This document shows, piece by piece, positions 25,610-34,477 of a stretch of 64,000 bases of DNA (positions are counted from its first letter, which is position 1; each line of letters starts with the position of its first letter). The notes under the pieces were generated by a model that worked only from the letters and a program-made list of their open reading frames with translations, did not search any database and was not told the origin of the DNA. Origin of the DNA: Aeromicrobium sp. PE09-221 (GTDB taxonomy: Bacteria > Actinomycetota > Actinomycetes > Propionibacteriales > Nocardioidaceae); the NCBI RefSeq assembly GCF_002174305.1, contig NZ_MIJB01000024.1, forward strand, positions 106,392 to 170,391, in the 5' to 3' direction. The position numbers and the translations under genes are program-made.

Positions 25610-28600
25610 TAGAAACACTCCTCTCCGATGAAATCGATGGTCCCCGGCAGCACGTAAGAAGATGCGAGAAATCCAGCTGCGCCCCAGCCCGCGCCCACAC
25701 CTGAAATCATGGAGGCGAAGCTACCAGCGAAGCCAATACCGTTAGCTACACCTCGGAGAGACGCATCGAAACAAGACAGACCCGTGGGGTCAACGTTGTT
25801 GATGGGGTCGCCCGCGGCGTAGAGGTACGGGTTCTGCTCCTCTCCGGCAGGGTCCATTTGGGTGAAGGTTCCATAGCCGGGCTGGTAGTACCTTGCCCCG
25901 AGCTTGAGGTTTCCTCCGAGACCAGCCTGAGCCCCGACGAAGCCGGAAAGCGAGTCCGGAGCCGGGGTGGCGCGTCGGCTGCCATAGGGTTCATATGCGT
26001 AAATAGCCGCCGCACTTCCGTCCGCGTTCAGTTTCGCGGTGGTGGAGTCCTGATGATCTCCCACCAGATATTCAGTCCCCGAATCACGAGAGATCGACAC
26101 CGCGCGCCCATCAGGCAAACGCGTAATTGACTCGTGAAGCTCCTCTGAAACAGGATTTGATTCAGTCAGGCGCAACGCTAGACCACCGAAAGATTCAGCC
26201 TCGAACCTGGTCCTCTCGACCGTCCGCCCCAGGTTCGAGTATCGAGTCCAGTCTTTGACGAGTGATGTGTTGCTGCTGTCGATATAAGCGGCCGCTGTCG
26301 GGACTGCTCCGCCGGTCCCGAACACACGCGTGGCCGAGAGCTGATTGGCAGCGTTGTAGATCATGTCCCCGGAGGCCGTCGAACCCTCCATGTTTCCCCT
26401 ATCGTCATATTGCCGGACGACCGACGGGTTGCCGCCCGGATCGACGACCTGATCCGCCTCGTTGTACGTGGTCGTCGCACCTCCGGACTTCGTTCTATTG
26501 CCGTTGAGGTCGTATTCGTAGGTCCAATGCTCACCACCACTCTCATCAGCGTCGATGAGTCGACCCAGGCTGTCATAGGCGTAGCTGATCGTCGAGCCGG
26601 TCGGGGCGTGGATGCCGACGTGATCGGTGCGGGCCTGGATCTTGCTGCGGTCCACCCCGTCGTCATCGAAGGAATACGAGTAGTCCGACACCGCCTCCCC
26701 ATCGCCGTCGACTGAACTGATGCGGATCGGACGGGAGGAATCGTCATACTCCTTGCTGATGCTCGCGCCACCCGGCAGGGACCGGCCCGTCTCGTTGCCG
26801 TTGTCGTCATAGGTGAAGGTCACCGATCCACCAGGATCCGTCAGCTGGGTAAGCTGGCTCGCCGCGTCGTAGGCGTATGTACGAGCGCCCGTGACTCCGT
26901 CATCATGGCTCGTCATGTTCCCTCGCGAGTCGTACTCCATCGCGATGGTCACATCGAACTCGGACCCGTCCGAAGGAACGCGCGTCTGCACCGACGTCGT
27001 GTTGCCGCGGGTGTCGTAGCTGTGGTCACGTCGCGACTGGACCCCATACGCTCCACCACCGATCGGCTCCCCCGACCGCACCTCAGCGGTCAGCTGACCG
27101 TCGTCATCGAAGTCATAGACCGTGTCGGACTCCCAGGTCCCCTCACCGGCAACCTCCTCGGTCTGCTGAACCAGGCGGTCCGCTGCGTCGTAGACGTAGC
27201 CGATGACCTGATCGCCCTGCTCCGTCTTGGTGACCCGCCCGACGGAGTCGTAGCCGTACGTTGTCGGCGCGACAGGCCCCGGGGGTGTGACGGTGGCGAG
27301 ATTGCCGTCGCCGTCATAGGTGTACTGCGTGGTGTGGCCGTTGCCATTGGTCGAGGAGCACTGCTGGCCCTGCTTGCCGCCGCAGCTCGCACCGTCGATG
27401 CCGTGGTGCGTGTAGGACAGCTCCTGGCCGCCGGACCCGTTCGTCGTGTCGGTCTGATTCGTGAGGTTGCCGGGCCCGTCATAGGCGAAGGTCTTCTGAT
27501 TCCCCTCAGGGTCGGTCGAGCACGTGACCAGATGCGGATGACCTGAGGTCGGAGAGGCACAACCGTCCTCGATGCCATACGTCGCATTGGCCGCAGCGCC
27601 GGTCGGCAGCTGAACCTGTGTCGGGTTGTTGGCATCGTCGTAGCTGTAGCTGGTGACATTGCCCTCGCCCGTACCACCACCCAACGCATCGGTCTGCGTC
27701 GCGACCTGCGAGTTGGGTGTCCACTCCTGCGAACGTGTGCGTCCCAACGGATCTGTCACCGAGGTCACCCGGCCGTCGTCATCGAGCTCGATGGTCGAGT
27801 CGTTGCCATCCGGGTCGGTCAACGTCGTCTGCCCCGCGGCATACACGAAGCTCGTCGTAGCGGCCGTGCTGTCCGGGTCGCCGGACGTGAGATGACGGTG
27901 GACCGCGCTGACACGATTCCGATCGTCGTACCCGAACGAAGTCACCGAGCCTTCTGCCGTCGTGATGCTGGTGAGACGTCCGGCATCGTCGTACCCGTAG
28001 TGGCGAGTCCCGCCATCCGCGCCCTTCACGCTCGTGAGCCGCTGGTCGTCGTCATACCCGAATTCGAACACCCGGCCTGCCGGATCGGTGATCTTCGAGA
28101 CCCGCATGCCGGTGTACTCATAGCTCGACACACGTCCGGCCGCGTCCGTCACCGAGGCGACGCGGTTGTTCGCACCGTATGCATACGTCAGCGCATTGCC
28201 GTTGCGGTCCTCGTTGCGCAGCAGGAATCCGCCCGCGGTGAACACCAGCCGCTCGCCGTTCTGGCGATAGGTCATCACCCATTCGCCGTTGTCCTGCTGG
28301 GCGAGATCGGCCTGTAGCCCCGGGGGCGTCTGCCAGCCGCCGTCGGCCTCGGTGAAGTGAGCCCGGAAACCCGACGGAGCCCGGAAGACCACCGCCGTCG
28401 GACCGACCTCGAGACCGATGTCATGTGCCGCCGAGATCGACCACTTCGGCCCGTATCCGCCGAATCGGTCCGACAGACCGTTGTAGAACCGATCCAGGGA
28501 GAGCCCGATGCCAGGACCGTTGATCGCCAGATCCTCCGCACGGACCACCAGGTTCCCGTTCCCGAGGTTCACCGCCGCGGTATGGATGTCGTCGAGGCCG

Positions 28601-28992
28601 AACTCCTCGAACCCGTAGTGCTCCTGCACCCCCAGGCCGGGAGCCGCCACCTCGTCATCACCCGCCGACAGGAGGGACTGGAGCTCGGGCTCGTCCTCCA
28701 CGACCTCCTCGACGATCAGATCCGCTGACCACTCACCCTCCGGGACGTCGCCGACCGGCTCGCGGTTCACCTCAGAAGGCGCTTCCCATACCGAGGAGGG
28801 ACGCTCACCGCCTCCCGGCTCGGCGACCGCCGGCACAAAGACCAGCATCCCACCGATCGCCACGGTCGATCCGGCAACAACACCGATGAGACGTGCGCGC
28901 ACAGCGGCACCTGCCGATCCCCCACCAGGTGCCTCGCGCCTCGCGAGCGACCTGGTGCCGAACGACGCTGCTACTGGGCTGAACAACGCCAC
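25609..28992 (-). CDS. Rhs/YD-repeat protein with short hydrophobic C-terminal tip
   Basis: 1127 residues. An N-terminal export helix lies at about 33-55 ('LIGVVAGSTVAIGGMLVFV'). A DUF6531-like segment follows ('ADLIVEEVVEDEP...NLVVRAEDLAINGPG'), then more than fifteen YD repeats of the form 'YDDAGRLTSITT'. The conserved core is 'LGARYYQPGYGTFTQMDPAG' to 'NNVDPTG'. After DPTG only 56 residues remain, glycine-rich and hydrophobic ('GSFASMISGVGAGWGAAGFL'), so no standard nuclease or deaminase toxin is seen. A membrane-acting tip is possible. It is followed by an overlapping small membrane protein gene. Confidence 0.9.
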   Translation of the reverse strand: MALFSPVAASFGTRSLARREAPGGGSAGAAVRARLIGVVAGSTVAIGGMLVFVPAVAEPGGGERPSSVWEAPSEVNREPVGDVPEGEWSADLIVEEVVEDEPELQSLLSAGDDEVAAPGLGVQEHYGFEEFGLDDIHTAAVNLGNGNLVVRAEDLAINGPGIGLSLDRFYNGLSDRFGGYGPKWSISAAHDIGLEVGPTAVVFRAPSGFRAHFTEADGGWQTPPGLQADLAQQDNGEWVMTYRQNGERLVFTAGGFLLRNEDRNGNALTYAYGANNRVASVTDAAGRVSSYEYTGMRVSKITDPAGRVFEFGYDDDQRLTSVKGADGGTRHYGYDDAGRLTSITTAEGSVTSFGYDDRNRVSAVHRHLTSGDPDSTAATTSFVYAAGQTTLTDPDGNDSTIELDDDGRVTSVTDPLGRTRSQEWTPNSQVATQTDALGGGTGEGNVTSYSYDDANNPTQVQLPTGAAANATYGIEDGCASPTSGHPHLVTCSTDPEGNQKTFAYDGPGNLTNQTDTTNGSGGQELSYTHHGIDGASCGGKQGQQCSSTNGNGHTTQYTYDGDGNLATVTPPGPVAPTTYGYDSVGRVTKTEQGDQVIGYVYDAADRLVQQTEEVAGEGTWESDTVYDFDDDGQLTAEVRSGEPIGGGAYGVQSRRDHSYDTRGNTTSVQTRVPSDGSEFDVTIAMEYDSRGNMTSHDDGVTGARTYAYDAASQLTQLTDPGGSVTFTYDDNGNETGRSLPGGASISKEYDDSSRPIRISSVDGDGEAVSDYSYSFDDDGVDRSKIQARTDHVGIHAPTGSTISYAYDSLGRLIDADESGGEHWTYEYDLNGNRTKSGGATTTYNEADQVVDPGGNPSVVRQYDDRGNMEGSTASGDMIYNAANQLSATRVFGTGGAVPTAAAYIDSSNTSLVKDWTRYSNLGRTVERTRFEAESFGGLALRLTESNPVSEELHESITRLPDGRAVSISRDSGTEYLVGDHQDSTTAKLNADGSAAAIYAYEPYGSRRATPAPDSLSGFVGAQAGLGGNLKLGARYYQPGYGTFTQMDPAGEEQNPYLYAAGDPINNVDPTGLSCFDASLRGVANGIGFAGSFASMISGVGAGWGAAGFLASSYVLPGTIDFIGEECF

Positions 28993-29070
28993 TAGCTCGA
29001 TCGGATCACACTGGGATCGTCCTCCGCAGGAAAATGGACGAAAGAAGCCAGAAGATCTCGTCCGCCCGGA

Positions 29071-29982
29071 TCAGAGGTGGTCGAGGTGCTCGATCAAGAC
29101 TCCCTCACGCAGGGCCCACGGGCAGATCTCCAGCTCCTCGACACCGAACAGATCCATCGCCGCCTCCGCCACGACCGCTCCCGCTCGCATCTGATGGGCA
29201 CGATCCGCCGTCACGCCGGGGAGGGCAGCGACCTCATCGGGGGTCATCGTGGCCAGCTGATCGACCAGCGGGCCCAGCCGCTGCAGGGACAGAACCCGTC
29301 GGACGTACGGCCCTTCCGCCGACGGCGCGGCCCCGCACATCCGTGCGAGGGAACGGAAGGTCTTACTGGTCGCGACCGCCCGGTCGAATCCTCCACCACG
29401 CAGCAGCGGTCCGGCCGGCTGGCCGATCTCCCTGCGCACCTGGAGCTTCAGCTCGGGCAGCGACACCCCTCGCTCAAGCCGTTCGCGGGTGAGCCGGCCC
29501 GCACCGAGCGGCAGCGAGGACACGACATCGGGCTCCTCGTCGGCACCGACCGCCAGCTCCAGCGACCCGCCGCCGATATCGAACACTCCCAGCCGTCCCG
29601 ACGACCAGCCGAACCAGCGGCGGACCGCGAGGAAGGTCAGCCGGGCCTCGTCCTCGCCCGGAAGCACCTGCAGATCCAGTCCGGTCGCCTCGTTGACCGC
29701 CTGGATGACCTCATCGGCATTCACCGCATCGCGGACCGCGGACGTGGCGAAGGCCAGCACCGTGTCGCAGCCCTTCTCGGCAGCCTCATGGGTCGCCTCG
29801 ACCGCGTATTTCACGAGCCGCGCGACACCCTCATCCGTCACCCGCTGCTCCTCGTCGAGGTGCTCAGCGAGCCGCAAGGGCTCCTTGAAGGAATGCGCGG
29901 GAATCGGCGGACCGCCCCGATAGGCGTCCACGATGAGCAGATGGCCGGTGTTGGAACCGATGTCGAGCACACCCATGCGCAT
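29071..29982 (-). CDS. Ppx/GppA family exopolyphosphatase/pppGpp phosphatase
   Basis: 303 residues, the short actinobacterial form. ASKHA-type phosphate motifs are 'MGVLDIGSNTGHLLIVDAY' and 'RLGVFDIGGGSLELAVGADE'. 'VLAFATSAVRDAVNADE' precedes the catalytic Glu in 'VLPGEDEARLTFL'. It lacks the C-terminal HD domain of E. coli GppA. Degrades polyphosphate or the pppGpp tail. ATG 29982 follows the family N-terminus. In Mycobacterium it is next to the isomerase gene, here displaced by the 21.7-29.0 kb block. Confidence 0.92.
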   Translation of the reverse strand: MRMGVLDIGSNTGHLLIVDAYRGGPPIPAHSFKEPLRLAEHLDEEQRVTDEGVARLVKYAVEATHEAAEKGCDTVLAFATSAVRDAVNADEVIQAVNEATGLDLQVLPGEDEARLTFLAVRRWFGWSSGRLGVFDIGGGSLELAVGADEEPDVVSSLPLGAGRLTRERLERGVSLPELKLQVRREIGQPAGPLLRGGGFDRAVATSKTFRSLARMCGAAPSAEGPYVRRVLSLQRLGPLVDQLATMTPDEVAALPGVTADRAHQMRAGAVVAEAAMDLFGVEELEICPWALREGVLIEHLDHL

Positions 29983-30073
29983 GACCTCCAGTGTGACAGC
30001 CGGCGCTCCCGGCCACGGGCACCGCGGTCGCCGTTCCACCGCGCCACGCCTTCGAACCTCCTACAGTGGAGTG

Positions 30074-30811
30074 ATGCCGGAGATCGACCTGGGCTTCCCC
30101 CGCGCTTTCGTGGAGTTCGCGAATCCCGACGACTCGACCGAACGCTTCCGGGTCGACCTGACCTGGCTCACCTCCCGTTGGGCCTGCATCTTCGGTCAGG
30201 GCTGTCCGGGCGTCTACGCCTCGCTCCCCGATGTCGGCTGCTGCGCCCACGGCGCCCACTTCAGCGACGACGACGATGTCACTCGCGTCTCCGACTATGT
30301 CGAGGTGCTCGACCCCACCGAATGGGAACTCCACGACGAAGGCCACGAGCGCGGTTGGACTGAGCTCGAGGATGGTGAGCTGAAGACGCGCGTCGTCGAC
30401 GGCGCCTGCATCTTCCACAACTCGCGGGACTTTCCCGGAGGCTACGGATGCGCCCTGCACGCGCATGCCCTCGCCGAAGGACTCGAGCCGCTGGAGACGA
30501 AGCCCGATGTGTGCTGGCAGCTGCCGTTGCGACGCCAGTTCCGCGAGGTCGACCCCGGTGACGGGGACACCTACACCGAGGTGACCATCGGCGAGTACGT
30601 GCGAGCCGGCTGGGGCCCGGGAGGCCAGGACTTCGACTGGTACTGCTCGTCGAACACCGACGCCCACGTGGGCGCGGACCCGGTCTTCGTGTCCTACGGC
30701 CCCGAGCTCGTCGCGCTGATGGGACAGAAGGCCTACGACCAGCTCGCCGCCCGGTGCGAGCGCTTTCTCGCCGACGGGCGACCCGAACCCCACCCCGCCG
30801 ACCCCGACTGA
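30074..30811 (+). CDS. Cys-rich protein, DUF3109/YkgJ-like
   Basis: 245 residues, not firmly recognised. Cysteines cluster in 'ACIFGQGCPGVY', 'GCCAHGAHF', 'GACIFHNSRDFPGGYGCAL' and 'KPDVCWQLPLRR'. The last two resemble the C-terminal metal-binding pattern of DUF3109 and YkgJ proteins, suggesting a zinc or iron-sulfur site. No signal peptide. It lies divergent from ppx and upstream of a VOC protein gene. Function unknown. Confidence 0.7.
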   Translation: MPEIDLGFPRAFVEFANPDDSTERFRVDLTWLTSRWACIFGQGCPGVYASLPDVGCCAHGAHFSDDDDVTRVSDYVEVLDPTEWELHDEGHERGWTELEDGELKTRVVDGACIFHNSRDFPGGYGCALHAHALAEGLEPLETKPDVCWQLPLRRQFREVDPGDGDTYTEVTIGEYVRAGWGPGGQDFDWYCSSNTDAHVGADPVFVSYGPELVALMGQKAYDQLAARCERFLADGRPEPHPADPD

Positions 30812-30830
30812 CACCCACCCGCCCACTTGC

Positions 30831-30880
30831 CAGCGGTATCCGGTCAACCTCACCGCCCGCCGATGAGGTTGCTGACACAC
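30831..30880 (+). repeat. Dispersed intergenic palindromic repeat, copy 1
   Basis: Contains CAACCTCA and TGAGGTTG as a perfect 8-base-pair stem around an 11-base loop, flanked by AGCGGTA upstream and GCTGACACACCTC downstream. The same ordered blocks recur at 31850-31898 (inverted) and 43362-43410. Lies just after the Cys-rich protein gene. It may act as a terminator or a REP-like element. Confidence 0.6.
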
Positions 30881-31006
30881 CTCCCGAGCGGGAGAAGGGT
30901 CGCTGGCCTACCGCCATCCGCTCGGACTCGCACTAGTCCCGGGACCGTTCGAGACTGAGCCGACCCTAAGTGTGAAGGACTCGATGGACGCCCGTAACAA
31001 TGCCGT

Positions 31007-31645
31007 ATGCATCTGGACCATGTGACCTTCGCCGCCGGGCCACAGGGCCTCGCCGAGACCACCGCCGAGCTGAGCGAACGTCTCGGAACGCCCTTCCTCG
31101 ACGGCGGGATCCATCCCCGTTTCGGGACCCGCAACATGATCCTGCCGCTGGCCAACCGCCAGTACATGGAGATCGTCGAGGTGCTGGAACATCCGGCCGC
31201 CGAGAAGGCCGCCTTCGGCAAGGCCGTGCGCGCCCGCTCCGAGTTGGGCGGGGGCTGGCTGTGCTGGAGCATCGCGGTCGACGACATCACCCCGGTCGAG
31301 CGGCTCATCGGTCGCCACTCGGTCCCCGGCAACCGCCGCCGTCCCGACGGGTTCAACCTGGAATGGCGTCAGATCGGCACCAGCTCGATGGCCGCCGACC
31401 CGCAGCTGCCGCAGGTCATGCAGTGGCTGATCGAGCCGGCTGAGCACCCCTCGCAGATGGCACCGGCCGATATCGAGCTGGTGGCGCTCGAGATCGCCGG
31501 AAGCCCGCAGCGTGTCTCCGACTGGCTGGACGAGGGCGCGATCAGCGCCCTCGAGCAGATCGAGGTCCGCTGGGTCGCGCCGAATGCCCTGCCGGGCATC
31601 ACGGTCGCGGAGTTCGCGACTCCCGGGGACACGATCCGCATCTGA
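31007..31645 (+). CDS. VOC superfamily (glyoxalase-like) protein
   Basis: 212 residues. 'MHLDHVTFAAGPQGLAETTA' is the typical first beta strand with metal His, and 'ILPLANRQYMEIVEVLEH' carries the metal-ligand Glu. It fits the glyoxalase-like domain group (PF13468 type), with a second half-module after residue 100. Substrate unknown. It precedes a truncated hydrolase reading frame by 28 bases. Confidence 0.85.
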   Translation: MHLDHVTFAAGPQGLAETTAELSERLGTPFLDGGIHPRFGTRNMILPLANRQYMEIVEVLEHPAAEKAAFGKAVRARSELGGGWLCWSIAVDDITPVERLIGRHSVPGNRRRPDGFNLEWRQIGTSSMAADPQLPQVMQWLIEPAEHPSQMAPADIELVALEIAGSPQRVSDWLDEGAISALEQIEVRWVAPNALPGITVAEFATPGDTIRI

Positions 31646-31673
31646 GGTCCGGCGACCGGCGTACCGTGGGAGC

Positions 31674-31820
31674 ATGGCGCAGATCGCCTCCCTCGACGGC
31701 ACTCGCGTCGTCTACGACGACCTCGGCGAGGATCCCGCGCTGATCATCATCGGCGGCGCCCTGAACACGCGCGCCGCCACGGTCGCGGACTTCGTGCTCG
31801 GGCGGCCGGCGGAGCGGTAG
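31674..31820 (+). pseudogene. Truncated alpha/beta-hydrolase remnant
   Basis: A 48-residue frame beginning 'MAQIASLDGTRVVYDDLGED' and 'ALIIIGGALNTRA' matches the first two strands and the oxyanion loop of alpha/beta hydrolases, then stops. Nothing downstream continues the fold; the next bases are a copy of the intergenic repeat and then the radA leader. It looks like the 5' end of a gene lost by deletion. A short functional protein cannot be excluded. Confidence 0.6.
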
Positions 31821-31849
31821 CTCAGCAACCCTTCCCACCCGGCCCGGGT

Positions 31850-31898
31850 ACGTCATCACCCCTGTCGGTCGCCGATGAGGTTGACCGGGTAGCGCCGC
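31850..31898 (-). repeat. Dispersed intergenic palindromic repeat, copy 2 (inverted)
   Basis: Read on the minus strand, it gives GCTACCCGGTCAACCTCATC, then CGACAGG, then TGATGACGT. This matches copies 1 and 3 in block order and content. It sits between the truncated hydrolase and radA. Confidence 0.55.
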
Positions 31899-31945
31899 AG
31901 GAACGAGATGCTCGACTGTCGGCGGCGGCATCTACGCTGAGAGCC

Positions 31946-33310
31946 ATGGCCAAGACCAAGACCCCGTATGTGTGCGCCGAGTGCGGGTGGACCACCACCA
32001 AGTGGGTCGGCCGTTGCGGTGAGTGTCAGGCGTGGGGAACGGTCGATGTCGCGGGAACGGCGACACGCGGCGCACGCACCAACGCGGCCCCGGTGTCGTC
32101 CCCGGCGGTGCCGATCTCCGAGGTCGGCGTCGAGACCGCCTCGGCCGCGGGCTCCGGCATCCCCGAGCTCGACCGCGTCCTCGGCGGCGGTGTGGTCCCC
32201 GGAGCGGTGATGCTGCTGGCCGGAGAGCCCGGCGTCGGCAAGTCCACCCTGCTCCTGGAGGTCGCGGCGCGGTGGGCGCGTGCCGGCCGGCGCACGCTCT
32301 ACGTGTCGGGAGAGGAGTCGGCCGCCCAGGTCCGCCTGCGGGCCGAACGCACCGGAGCCGTCCATGACGAGCTCTTCCTCGCCGCCGAGACGGATCTCGG
32401 TGCTCTGCTCACCCACATCGACCACGTCAAGCCGAGTCTGTTGATCGTCGACTCGGTGCAGACCATCGGCTCCTCCGATGTGGAGGGCGTCCCCGGCGGT
32501 GTGACCCAAGTCCGCGAGGTCGCCTCGACCGTCATCGGCCGGGCCAAGGCCGAGAGCATCGCCACGCTGCTCGTCGGCCACGTGACCAAGGACGGCTCCG
32601 TCGCCGGCCCACGCGTCTTGGAGCATCTGGTCGATGTCGTCCTCCAGTTCGAGGGTGACCGCACCTCGCGCCTGCGGTTGCTGCGCGCCGTGAAGAACCG
32701 TTTCGGGCCGGTCGACGAGATCGGTTGCTTCGACCTCGTCGACCACGGCATCATCGAGGTGCCCGATCCCACCGGTCTGTTCGTGTCCCGCCATGAGCGG
32801 CCGGTGCCCGGGACCTGTGTCACCGTCACCATGGAGGGCCGCCGGCCCCTGCTCGCCGAGGTCCAAGCGCTCACCGTCGGGGCCACCACCCCGTCGCCGC
32901 GCCGCACCTCCAGCGGTCTCGACTCGTCACGGATCGCGATGGTGCTGGCCGTGCTCACCAAGCATGCGAATCTCAGACTCGGCGATGTCGATGTCTACAC
33001 CGCCTCAGTCGGCGGCGCGCGCCTCCACGAGCCGGCGGTCGACCTCGCCGCCGCACTCGCCACCTATTCGGCGATCGCCGACACTCCCCTCCCCCCGCAG
33101 CTCGTCGCGATCGGCGAGGTCGGACTGGCCGGCGAGGTGCGCGCCGTCAACAACACCCTCGCGCGCCTGCGCGAGGCCGCCCGCATCGGCTTCACTCATG
33201 CGATCGTCCCGGACAACACCGAGGACCTCGACGCCGTCGGCGGGCAGCTCGCCATCGCCCGGGTCTCCCATATCTCGGCAGCCATCGCCGCCGCCCGCAG
33301 CGGCTCGTGA
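31946..33310 (+). CDS. radA: DNA repair protein RadA (Sms)
   Basis: 454 residues. A four-Cys zinc finger at Cys10, 13, 24 and 27. The RecA-like ATPase has Walker A 'GEPGVGKST' at 93-101. The RadA-specific KNRFG motif is in 'VKNRFGPVDEIGCF' near residue 250. A C-terminal Lon-protease-like domain follows ('VDVYTASVGGARLHEPAVDL'). It promotes branch migration in recombination. Followed by disA after 57 bases, as in Mycobacterium. Confidence 0.96.
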   Translation: MAKTKTPYVCAECGWTTTKWVGRCGECQAWGTVDVAGTATRGARTNAAPVSSPAVPISEVGVETASAAGSGIPELDRVLGGGVVPGAVMLLAGEPGVGKSTLLLEVAARWARAGRRTLYVSGEESAAQVRLRAERTGAVHDELFLAAETDLGALLTHIDHVKPSLLIVDSVQTIGSSDVEGVPGGVTQVREVASTVIGRAKAESIATLLVGHVTKDGSVAGPRVLEHLVDVVLQFEGDRTSRLRLLRAVKNRFGPVDEIGCFDLVDHGIIEVPDPTGLFVSRHERPVPGTCVTVTMEGRRPLLAEVQALTVGATTPSPRRTSSGLDSSRIAMVLAVLTKHANLRLGDVDVYTASVGGARLHEPAVDLAAALATYSAIADTPLPPQLVAIGEVGLAGEVRAVNNTLARLREAARIGFTHAIVPDNTEDLDAVGGQLAIARVSHISAAIAAARSGS

Positions 33311-33314
33311 ACCC

Positions 33315-33334
33315 CGCCCCCTCCGTCGGGGGCG
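33315..33334 (+). terminator. Hairpin between radA and disA
   Basis: CGCCCCC and GGGGGCG form a 7-base-pair stem around TCCGTC, 5 bases after the radA stop. No T-tract follows, so it may attenuate rather than fully end transcription. Confidence 0.4.
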
Positions 33335-33367
33335 CGCCGTTCGGCCGAGTCCACTCGCGTCGCAGGG

Positions 33368-34459
33368 ATGTCGCAGCCTAGGCTGTCGCCTGTGGCCCTG
33401 TCGAATGAACTGCGCAGCGCCCTCGGCTCAGTTGCCCCCGGCACCGAGCTGAGGGAAGGACTCGAACGCATCCTGCGCGGCCGCACCGGTGCCCTCATCG
33501 TCGTCGGCATGGACCGGCAGGTCGAGTCGATCTCGACCGGCGGCTTCGTGCTCGATGTCGCCTTCACCGCCACCGCTCTACGCGAACTGGCCAAGATGGA
33601 CGGCGCGATCATTCTGGACGGCAGCGCCACGCGCATCCTGCGTGCGGGCGTGCACCTCATGCCCGATGCCGCCATCGCCACCGAGGAGACCGGTACGCGG
33701 CATCGCACCGCCGATCGCGTCGCGCGCCAGACCGGTCTGCCCGTCATCTCGGTCTCGGCGTCGATGCACATCATCGCCCTCTATCTCGACGACAGCCGCT
33801 ATGTCCTGGAGGACACCGCCGCCGTGATCGGCCGGGCCAATCAGGCTCTGCAGACCCTCGAGCGCTACCGCACCCGGCTCGACGAGGTCGCCGATGCGCT
33901 GTCCGCACTCGAGATCGAGGATCTCGTGACCGTGCGCGATGTCGCGGCCGTCGCACAGCGCATGGAGATGGTGTCGCGCATCGCTGCGGAGATCGACGGA
34001 TTCGTCCTCGAGCTGGGTACCGACGGCCGACTCCTCGCCCTGCAGCTGGACGAACTCGTGGGTGGCGTCGAGGCTGAGCGCGAGCTCGTGGTGCGCGACT
34101 ACCTGCCGCAGGGGCGTCGCAAGGTCGCCGTCCCCGACGTGCTCGCCGACCTGCGCGGTCTCTCCGCAAGCGACCTCGTCGACCTCGGAAGGGTGGCCGA
34201 GTCCCTGCGCATCGGGCACGGGGACAACCTCGATGCCGCGCTCTCACCGCGCGGCTACCGGCTGCTCGCGCGTGTTCCTCGCCTGCCCGGCACCGTGGTG
34301 GAGCGGCTCATCGTGCACTTCGGATCGCTGCAGCGGCTGCTGGCCGCGAGTCTGGACGATCTCCAGGCCGTCGAGGGTGTCGGCGATCTGCGGGCCCGCG
34401 GGGTGCGTGAGGGTCTGTCACGCCTCGCCGAGTCCAGCATCCTCGAACGCTACGTCTGA
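33368..34459 (+). CDS. disA: DNA integrity scanning diadenylate cyclase DisA
   Basis: 363 residues. Makes c-di-AMP from two ATP and scans DNA for branched structures. The DAC domain has DGA at 78-80 ('KMDGAIILDGSATRIL') and RHR at 111-113 ('GTRHRTADRVARQTG'). A helical spine follows. The C-terminal helix-hairpin-helix DNA-binding domain is 'LQAVEGVGDLRARGVREGL'. It lies downstream of radA, whose product is known to inhibit DisA in Mycobacterium. Confidence 0.95.
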   Translation: MSQPRLSPVALSNELRSALGSVAPGTELREGLERILRGRTGALIVVGMDRQVESISTGGFVLDVAFTATALRELAKMDGAIILDGSATRILRAGVHLMPDAAIATEETGTRHRTADRVARQTGLPVISVSASMHIIALYLDDSRYVLEDTAAVIGRANQALQTLERYRTRLDEVADALSALEIEDLVTVRDVAAVAQRMEMVSRIAAEIDGFVLELGTDGRLLALQLDELVGGVEAERELVVRDYLPQGRRKVAVPDVLADLRGLSASDLVDLGRVAESLRIGHGDNLDAALSPRGYRLLARVPRLPGTVVERLIVHFGSLQRLLAASLDDLQAVEGVGDLRARGVREGLSRLAESSILERYV

Positions 34460-34477
34460 CGTCTCAGCCGCGCGACG

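Noticed and set aside
30896..30966. tRNA-like acceptor pairing (AGGGTCG with CGACCCT about 57 bases apart) after copy 1 of the repeat
   Set aside because: No D-, anticodon- or T-arm pairing can be formed at the right positions; probably chance.
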